A stretch of 64,000 bases of DNA. It comes from Clarkia xantiana subsp. parviflora (Eukaryota; Streptophyta; Magnoliopsida; Myrtales; Onagraceae). The stretch spans positions 20,032,166-20,096,165 of the forward strand of contig JAPTYO010000005.1 of NCBI GenBank assembly GCA_036873135.1, read 5' to 3'. Under the pieces are notes generated by a model, which was given only the letters and a program-made list of their open reading frames with translations, did not search any database and was not told the origin of the DNA. The position numbers and the translations under genes were made by a program. Positions 56,901-64,000 of this stretch are shown in pieces; position 1 is the stretch's first letter; each line of letters starts with the position of its first letter.

Positions 56901-58496
56901 GAAATGCAACTTTTAGTAATCGCCCACCCGCTATGCCAAGGCACTGTCGAGGCATGAAAAATCTCACAGCCAAGGCCGTTAGGCATGGGAAATAGCCATG
57001 GATGTTGGCGTGGGAAAGTTCTTGGAAAACGCACTCCCGACGCAACCATATCGGAATCGCTTAAAATTTTGTAGAGACATCACTAGTTGTACCAAGAGCA
57101 CCTCCACCAAGTTTCACGCATTTATCTCGAGATAATATTTTTCTCAATTTCCCGAGCTAAAAACCTGAAAACTTCAAATATTCGTAAAAAATAACCAAAT
57201 TAGCGGAACCAAGTTTTTGATTCCTTCTAACATGTTTGCATAATATAATAGTGTAAACATATCCAAAGAATTGATCGAAATGCAACTTTTAGTAATCGCA
57301 CACCCGCTATACCAAGGCACTGTCGAGGCATGGCAATTCCCACAGCCAAGGCTGCCAGACATGGGATAATCCCATAGCCATGGATGTCGGAGTGGGCAAG
57401 ACTTTGGCAAACGCACTCCCGGCGCAACCATCTCAGAATCGCTTCAAATTTTGTAGAGACATCACTAGTTGTACCAAGACCACCTCCACCAAGTTTCACG
57501 CAATTATCTCGAGATACTATTTTTCTCAATTTTCCGAGCTAAAAACTAGAAAAGTTCAAATATTCGTAAACAATCAACAAAGCAGCGGAACCAAGTTTTT
57601 GATTACTTTTATCTTATTTTCCCAACATAATAGTCGATACACATCCAGCGAATCGATCGAAATGCAACTTTTAGTAATCGCCCACCCGCCATGCAAGGGC
57701 ACTGTCAAGGCATGAGAAAATCCCTCAGCCAAAGCTGCCAGGCATGGAAAAATCCCACAGCCATGGATGCTAGGCGTGGGCAAGTGCTTGGCAAACGAAC
57801 TCCCGGCTCAACCATCTCAGAATCACTTCAAATTTTGTTGGGACATCACTAGTGGTACCAAGACCACCTCCACCAAGTTTCACGCAATTATCTCAAGATA
57901 CTATTTTTCTCAATTTTCCAAGCTAAAAACCGAAAAGTTCAAATATTCGTAAAAAAATACCAAATCAGCGGAACCAAGTTATTGATTCCTTCTATCATGT
58001 TTTCCCAACATAACTGTCGAAACAAATCTAAAAAACGATCGAAATACAACTTTTAGTTATCACCCACCCGCTATGCCAAGGCACTGTCGAGGCATGGGAA
58101 AATCCCACAACCAAGGCCAGGTATGGGAAAATCCCACAACCATGGATGTCGGCGTGGGCAAGTGCTTGGCAAACGCACTTCCGTCGCAACCATCTCAGAA
58201 TCACTTCAAATTTTGTAGAGACATCACTAGTGGTACCAAGAGCACCTCCACCAAGTTTCACGCAATTATCTCGAGATACTATTTTTTTCTATTTCCCGAG
58301 CTAAAAACTTGAAAAGTTCAAATATTCGTAAAAAATCACCAAATCAGCGGAACCAAGTTTTTGATTCATTTTATCTTGTTAGCCCAACATAATAGTCGAA
58401 AAAGATCCAAAGAATCGATCGAAATGCAACTTTTAGTAATCGCCCACCCACTATGCCAAGGCACTGTCGAGGCTTGGAAAATCCCACAGCCAAGGC
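44941..58496 (+). repeat. Satellite array B, right part
   Basis: About 35 monomers in the same orientation, resuming in phase with the monomer broken at 28334 (left half ends ...AGAACCTC, right half starts ACCTCCACCAAG). Subfamily B variants (TCGAGGCATGG, GATGTCGGCG) are interspersed with GATGCCAGGCG units. A three-monomer period is visible at 45982/47130 (1,148 bp). Large duplications of about 4.9 and 5.3 kb occur further right. The array ends at 58496 in mid-monomer against an LTR terminus. Confidence 0.95.
52899..57740 (+). repeat. Near-identical duplicate of the ~47580-52800 satellite block
   Basis: Monomers at 48851, 49295, 49581, 50346, 51041, 51493 and 51876 recur at 53791, 54235, 54521, 55286, 55981, 56433 and 56816, all 4,940 bp away and almost identical. 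Monomers at 47821 and 48063 recur 5,319 bp away at 53140 and 53382. The 379-bp difference is one monomer lost from the second copy (or gained in the first) around 48530-48910. This is evidence of recent tandem duplication followed by unequal exchange. Confidence 0.88.
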
Positions 58497-59701
58497 TGTC
58501 TGACCCTAAAATCCGACCTAAGGCGATTACGTTTTGAAAACGTGAATGATTTGTAAAGAGTCGCCACTAGTTAATTAAGGCTAACTAAAATCCCTAATTA
58601 CCTAAACGAATAACAGATTAAACACTTAGGTATAAAATCGGTCTACGATAAAAAAATTCGAGATCGCGGGTTCTGTTACGAATTAAAAATAAAAAATAAA
58701 AAATTATTACGCCCTTTCGGTAATCAATTTACAAATTGCCATTTATCTAATGCACATACAAATTCCTATATTAAGTAATTAATCACTGTTAATCAACATT
58801 AATAAACATAGTTATGATTTTTTAACGAAGTGTAATTTAGATGCACTGAATTATCAAAAATACTCTAATTAAACCTAAGCTCATGTACTGTATGTATAAC
58901 TTACCTCACACATTATATATTAATATATAATATAATAATACATATAATATTAAATACTACATATCACACATATTAATATTATATATTATATACTATATAT
59001 TACATCGAAAGTTACCTGTGTTACCCAAGGGAGGTCACGGTGATAGAGACAGCAGCACAGGGCTGACCAGACGGAGGATTGACGGAGATGAAGCAGCCGG
59101 AGTAGCAGCGACGAACCGTGTCGGTGATGGGCGAAGTGGCATTGGGTGGCTGGCTAGGTGGTCGGAGCATGGAGTACGAAGGTGGGTCGAAGCCTAGGTG
59201 CCGACCCTTCGGAACGGCTGCAAAGTGCGAGACGCTCAACACTGGAGAAGGCTAGGCGATTGATTGTGGCTTCGTACTGGACATCGGTGCGGTGACAGAT
59301 GATGTCGTGAAGGAGATCAGCGAGAGTGGAATTGGAATGGATGGGGTCGACGATCGCTATGGCTGGACTTGGAACTTGGATTGTGGTATCGTTGATGGAG
59401 GATGCGACAGTCACGGTGAGAAAGAAGTTCAGCGAGACAAATCGAAGTCGGAAGGCCGAGGTAATCGCTGGTGCTGGGTCAGGATGCGGTGTCTAGAGCA
59501 GTTGATCGGAAGCTGATGGAGAGGAAGTATGGCCCGTGAATAGCGAGACGTTGTGGATGGTGATGAAGATCATGAGGTTGCAGTCACGTACATGTATATT
59601 AATATAATACTAGTTTAAAGATTGATCGTTCGGTAGAGGATCAATATATATGTAGACCTACAACCTTGGACTGTAAAGCAATGCAAAAGCAAATCCAATA
59701 T
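58497..59701. repeat. LTR related to the Ogre-like LTR at 13355, interrupted by Tat element 2
   Basis: It starts TGTCTGACCCTAAAATCC exactly at the satellite boundary and shares long blocks with 13355-13700. The middle (58780-59010) is AT-rich with TATTAATATATAAT tracts. The distal part (59030-59560) is GC-rich with spurious frames on both strands. It is broken at 59702 by the second Tat LTR. Its own far end is outside the window. Confidence 0.65.
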
Positions 59702-60461
59702 TGTTGGATCACGGGCGAAGCTCCGTTACGTCCTTGACGGAAGGCTTGGACTCCTGGGCTCCGCGTAATCCTGCAAAAGGGGATGACCTGGGTGGTGACC
59801 CAGAATCCCTCTCCGATGCTTAAATGAGTACGGTGATCAATGGGTGGTAAGCAAAGTATATGTTCGTATTAGAGTAGTTGGTTTTCTGAGGTAACCTCCT
59901 CCTTTATATAGAAGGAGGAGTTACTCAGTTACCTGTTACTGCGCTTGGCAGTTATACCCACGATTCCGTGTATCTCGCCATGATTCCGTATATCTCGGCT
60001 GGGATTCCATACTTCTCGCCCCACGCTCCGCGTATCTTACCCGTACCTCCGCGTATCTCGGGCACGCCCTGCGTATCTCGGGGGAGATTATCCATATTAA
60101 CCGTCTTCCCACTACTCTCATCTAGTAGGTGGGTTTCTCGGTCTTATCCTCTGATTACAAGTCTCGACTCCTGTCGGGGACTCCAGAGTTGTCTCATTCT
60201 AGATCACCACCCAGGACCTTCAGTCTCTACGGGACAGGTCCAGCCTCTGCGGGGCTTTATTATCGGGGCCTTTACTAAGGCATATCGGGGCCTACTCAGA
60301 GGCTTCTTATCGGGAGCGTTCAGCTCATTCATCGGGACCGCTAAAGTCGGGACCCTTCGTGCTGGGCCTCTGGGCCTTCAAGGCTTTTCACGAGGCCCAC
60401 TGGACCTACTCGCCGTCCAGTGGCTGTTTAACGGGGCTAACGATTACATCGGAACCCATCA
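59702..60461 (-). repeat. 3' LTR of Tat element 2
   Basis: 760 bp, TGTTGGATCAC to GAACCCATCA on the plus strand. A minus-strand TATA box (TTTATATA at 59904-59911 on plus) and ~20-bp tandem CGTATCTCGG units at about 59965-60080 match the other Tat LTR in position. The polypurine tract complement TTTGCCCCCAAGA follows at 60462-60474. Confidence 0.9.
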
Positions 60462-60973
60462 TTTGCCCCCAAGACATGGGGGACTTTTAGTTCGTCATGT
60501 CTTCCAGTCCAGATCTTTTGACCTCTCTTGTCGAAGGTTTTCGCTTTCATGCCCTCCGATACCACCGTTGTGGGCCTTTGTCTCCCGATACCACCGTCGG
60601 GGATTTTTACCTTCACATTCCTTGATGCCTCTTTGCTGAAGGCTTTTATTTCCACACCCTCTGATACCACTGTCGGAGGTTTTTGCCTTGCATGTGATCG
60701 TTACATATCAGAGTCTCTTTCTTATGATTGCCTTGGGCCCACCAGGCCCCATGGGCAGTTGCCAAATCCGAGGAGACTCCTCGGTTACTGTAGCATTAAA
60801 TGCCTAGGGATAAAGAAACGACGCTCACATCAGCGTGACTGTCGTTTTCTGAAAAAGGCACTCATTACGTCAGCATCGTCTTTTCTGTACTGTCCCTCAG
60901 TCTTCGACGGTCGAGATTGAATTGTTTCGTCTTCAACGGTCCAGATTAAGTCCGTCCAATCTGTTATTTTGCT

Positions 60974-60980
60974 TATAAAA
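60974..60980 (+). promoter_or_regulatory. TATA box of the antisense gene in Tat element 2
   Basis: TATAAAA in GCTTATAAAAGCTAAG, 90 bp before the ATG at 61064 and antisense to pol. It pairs with 35242-35248 in element 1. A TTACGTCA motif lies about 100 bp upstream. Confidence 0.65.
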
Positions 60981-61063
60981 GCTAAGACCTGTGCAATATT
61001 CTTCTTCACCGTCTCCATTTTCGGAAGTGCCTCCGTTTTTGGACCTGAAGTTTTCTTCTCCCC

Positions 61064-61507
61064 ATGTCTTTTGCTCCTCAAGTGATTCAAGACTTTACCA
61101 TGTCTGGTAAGGTTTCCTTCTCCATCATTTGCTTGCCTCTTTACTTAGCTTGATTGTATTTTTCCGGGTGAGCTTAACATTCCTTTCAATGGCTAATTTC
61201 AGATGGTAGATCTGGTTTCGAGGGAAGGAAGCCTTTCAACTTCGACTATGTTCTGAACGAGATTTTCAGCACTGCTTATGATGCAGCTCTCCGGGAAGGG
61301 TATATCATTTCCACCAAAGAGGCCGATGCTCAAGGCCGGAAATGCATACCACAAGTTCAGAGTGAAGAGGAGTTACTTCTTCATCGGAAACTCCTCGATC
61401 CCATGATTCTAATAGTCATTCCTCCATCGGCTGTCCCTGTGGAGCCTTCTGCCACCAACTCCGTGGACCCAACTCCTGCTGATACCGCCAATAAGGACCA
61501 AGCTTGA
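61064..61507 (+). CDS. Spliced antisense ORF in the Tat 3' region (copy 2)
   Basis: Exon 1 is 61064-61106 and exon 2 is 61203-61507; the 96-bp intron is GTAAGG...TTTCAG. The product is 115 aa: MSFAPQVIQDFTMS then DGRSGFEGRKPFNFDYVLNE, STAYDAAL, IISTKEADAQGRKCIPQV, SEEELLLHRKLLDP and an acidic, Pro/Ser/Thr-rich tail. Exon 2 is the same length as in copy 1 and aligns without gaps, while exon 1 is less alike. The core from KPFNFD to HRKLLDP is the best-conserved part. The frame is intact although the pol gene of this element is broken. No domain was recognised. Confidence 0.72.
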
Positions 61508-61669
61508 TACCTACATCTTTTAGTCCTTGTTGTTTTTCTCCTTTGTTTCTTGTAAGGAACTCCTTTGGCCTTCGAGCCTTTATCTAAGGAACTTCTTTTA
61601 TCTGTTTTGGCACCGATACTTGTTTGCACTTTCGCTAAAGCGGCTTTTAAACTCGTTACTCAGAACGTT

Positions 61670-62230
61670 CCGATCCAGTCAGGACTTTACCACTTAAGGC
61701 TTCTCGTCCAATCAGGACTTCACCACTTAAGGTTTCTCGTCCAAAATCGGGACTTCACCACTTAAGGTTTCTCGTCCAAAATCGGGACTTCACCACTTAA
61801 GGTTTCTCGTCCAAAATCGGGACTTCGCCACTTAAGGCTTCTCATCCGCGCCTTTCAAGGCCATTTTCATACCCTTTAGGGCTTTCATTGCGTCTTTACT
61901 GGACGGCTTAGTCGTACCCGTTAAGGCTTTTTGTCGCATCATATAGACGTCTTACACGGACCTGTTAAGGCTTTTTCACACCCGTTAAGGCTTTTGGCCG
62001 CATCATATAGACGACTTACGCGGACCCATCAGGGTCTTTTCATACCTAGGCTTTTGGTTGCATCATATAGACGACTTACGTGTACCCCGTAGGGCTTTTG
62101 TCCGTACCTGTTAAGGCTTTTGGCCGCGCCATATAGACGACTTACGCATCCCCCGCGGGGCTTTCATCGTACCTCGGAAGGCTTTTGTCGCGTCACTCAG
62201 GACGTCTTACTAACAGTTAGAATAAATTTG
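61670..62230 (-). repeat. Degenerate tandem repeats in 3' region of Tat element 2
   Basis: 35-bp units (AATCGGGACTTCACCACTTA type) at about 61680-61845, then ~55-60-bp units around GCATCATATAGACGACTTACG and CCGTTAAGGCTTTT to 62215. The CCACTTAAGG core is shared with the 26-bp array of Tat element 1, so the two arrays descend from a common motif with different amplification. Confidence 0.8.
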
Positions 62231-62337
62231 AAGGCAATTTGATCGGAAGGCAATTTATTTTATTCATAAATAACTCAAAATAGGCTTACATCGGATCTTA
62301 TTGATAGACAATTTGCGCTCTTCACGGCGGCTTAATA

Positions 62338-63663
62338 TCAAACATGATACTTCTTCAAGTGTTCGCTACTGAAGGAATGCTTCAATATCTTGCCTTCAAG
62401 ATCCTCCAACTTGTATGCATTGGGCACTGGCATCCCTACGATCTTGTAAGGTCCTTCCCATTTTGGTGACAGCTTGTTGATCTGGTCTTGATGAACAAAC
62501 TCATTCCTCCGCCAGACAAGTTCTCCCACGAAGAATTGTCGGGACCTGACACGCCGATTATAATATCGGGCTGTTGCCAGACGCATTCGAGCCTGGACTT
62601 CATCAGCCTTCCACCTCTTCTCCTCGAGTAGGTCTAAGTCCAGACGTCTCATTTCCTCATTTGTCAGAGGCTCGTAATATTTCGCGCGGTGGGACGCCAC
62701 CGCTATCTCCACGGGAGCGACTGCCTCCGTGCCATAAACCAGGCCAAACGGAGTTTCTCCTGTTGATTGCTTGGGTGTTGTTCTCACAGCCCATAGCACA
62801 TTCTCGAGCTCATCCAGCCAATGGCCCTGCAAGGCATAGACTCTCTTCTTCAAGCCATCCATCACGATCTTGTTGGCTGACTCTACCTGGCCGTTGGTCT
62901 GAGCGTGGCGGACTGAAGCGGTCCGATGCTCAATGTTTAGTTCTTCCAGGTACTCCTTCAACTGAGCTCCATTGAACGGAGGGCCATTGTCGCTGATCAA
63001 CACTCGCGGGACCCCGTACCGGGATATGATCTGAGTCTGAAGGAACTTGAGGATCTGCTGCCCTGTCGTTCTAGCCAATGCTTTGGCCTCTATCCATTTT
63101 GAGAAGTAGTCAATAGCCACGAGTAAGTACTTGCACTGACCTCTCGCTTGGGGAAGTGGTCCCACCAAGTCAATTCCCCATTGCGCGAAGGGCCATGCAC
63201 TCTTGATGGGCATCAGGACCGCGGCGGGAGCCACGATATTAGGGGCGTACCTCTGGCATGCATCACAGGATCGGACCATCGCGGTCGCTTCTTTGTTCAT
63301 CGAGGGCCAGTAGTAGCCTAAGTTCAATGCTTTCCTCACTAGAGATCGGGCTCCTTCATGACAGGCCGCGAATCCTTCGTGTAGTTCCCTTAGGATTCGA
63401 TTCGTGTCAGGTTCCGCTACGCATTTTAAGAAAGGTTTTACGTACCCTTTTTTGTATAACTGGTTGTCCACCATCGCGTAGTTGTCTGCAATCCGACGCA
63501 ATCTGACGGCTGCTACTTTGTCATCGGGGAGTACCCCCGTAGTCAGGTACGTGACCATCAGAGTCATCCAAGTAGGCTTCTCCTCTTCTTCCGATCCTGT
63601 CTCAATAGCACAGACCTCCACCGGGTCAATGTTTGAGATAATTACCTTCTCTAGGAAATGCAC
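62338..63663 (-). pseudogene. pol: Tat element 2: RNase H end and integrase
   Basis: 441 codons beginning in the RNase H-integrase linker (HFLEKVIISNIDPVEV). The integrase HHCC finger is complete (LHEGFAACHEGARS ... RSCDACQRYAP). The catalytic residues are present: GIDLVGPL, LISDNGPPFNG and TNGQVESANK with 35-residue spacing. The C-terminus ends at LKKYHV. The integrase itself looks intact, but upstream the frame is lost at about 63690 through a one-base change, so it cannot be expressed as part of a polyprotein from this copy. Confidence 0.9.
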
Positions 63664-64000
63664 CTTCCGATTCTCCTCGGGGCCACTCCCAGAGCGAACT
63701 TGCTCAAGGCATCTGCTTCCGCGTTTTCTTCCCTTGGGATCGCCTCGATATCAAAACTTTTGAAGCTTCCCTTCAATGTCTGCACCTCGTGCAAATATTT
63801 CTTCATCGTTGGGCTTTTAGCCTCATAGTTCCCCTAGACTTGATTTACAACCAAGCTAGCATCACACTTCACTTTTAAATGGTCGACCCCCGTGCCCTTG
63901 GCAATCTTGAGGCCTGTGATGAGAGCCTCATACTCTGCTTCGTTGTTGGTGGCTTTGAATGTCAACGCCAGGGCATATCGTAAAGGCTCGCCTCCGCCGG
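63664..64000 (-). pseudogene. pol: Tat element 2: archaeal-type RNase H fragment
   Basis: Reading leftward from the window edge the minus strand encodes the second RNase H domain: NNEAEYEALITGLKIAKG, KCDASLVVNQV followed by a TAG near 63835, then a continuation to KFALG near 63695, where the frame shifts. The sense of the stop (Gln to stop) comes from comparison with VNQVQGRYE in element 1. The rest of pol lies beyond the window. Confidence 0.8.

Larger units (their letters stand above)
59702..64000 (-). mobile_element. Second Tat-lineage element, 3' half, continues beyond the window
   Basis: Minus-strand element with the same organisation as 34157-41988: 3' LTR, polypurine tract, antisense spliced gene, tandem repeats, integrase, then RNase H toward the right edge. 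Left flank AATAT (59697-59701) is the candidate target duplication but cannot be checked. Pol has a frameshift near 63690 and a TAG near 63835. It is a diverged relative of the first Tat element rather than a near-identical copy. Confidence 0.92.

Noticed and set aside
44941..58496. Same class of frames in array B, up to 224 codons (47130-47804)
   Set aside because: Same reasoning; the longest ones are simply monomers without a stop or indel in that frame.
59021..59516. Several 73-86-codon frames on both strands
   Set aside because: GC-rich LTR interior, mutually overlapping, no conserved domain, and not kept in the related LTR at 13355.
1..64000. Host gene, rRNA or non-retroelement system
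   Set aside because: After assigning satellites and retroelements, the remaining unassigned segments (12836-13354, parts of 24222-25013, 11285-11600) show no convincing exon, RNA gene or known domain.

Overview
This window is plant nuclear heterochromatin, most likely pericentromeric or another satellite-rich block of a flowering plant (probably a dicot). The organism type is inferred from two things: a long ~382-bp satellite array, and LTR retrotransposons of plant lineages (Ty3/gypsy Tat elements with two RNase H domains, a Tat/Ogre-like gag, and a Ty1/copia element). I find no host protein gene, tRNA, rRNA, CRISPR array or prokaryotic feature. All real coding sequence belongs to retrotransposons. 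Most other open frames are shadows of repeats.

Layout. (1) 1-9076: satellite array A. (2) 9077-~12835: 5'-truncated 3' part of a gag-only LTR element ('family O'), with an antisense gene remnant, a 62-bp minisatellite and an LTR. (3) 12836-13354: unassigned. (4) 13355-~25013: a minus-strand Tat/Ogre-like element with one LTR, 3' tandem repeats and gag but no pol. Its LTR is split by a complete minus-strand copia element (14310-19621, TSD GACAC, unusual TA-type LTR ends). (5) 25014-28334: satellite array B. (6) 28335-44940: complete plus-strand family O element inserted inside a satellite monomer (TSD ACCTC). It is itself split by a young minus-strand Tat element (34157-41988, TSD CTTAC, LTRs differing at 5 of 699 sites). 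(7) 44941-58496: array B resumes in phase. (8) 58497-59701: an LTR related to the one at 13355. (9) 59702-64000: a second minus-strand Tat element that runs off the window.

The most interesting signal lies in the 3' regions of the Tat elements. Both carry a small spliced gene on the strand opposite to pol, with its own TATA box, a 96-bp intron and a 305-bp second exon that align without gaps. By hand count the exon differs at about 12% of sites and the intron at about 26%. Its frame is open in both copies, although pol is broken in both. Family O elements appear to carry a different multi-exon antisense gene in the corresponding place. Family O is also non-autonomous: its 780-aa Gag lacks a recognisable capsid domain, has two tandem nucleocapsid zinc-finger modules, and no pol follows.

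Nested order and LTR divergence imply this history: satellite array, then family O and Ogre-like insertions, then copia and Tat insertions, with local unequal exchange reshuffling the satellite throughout.
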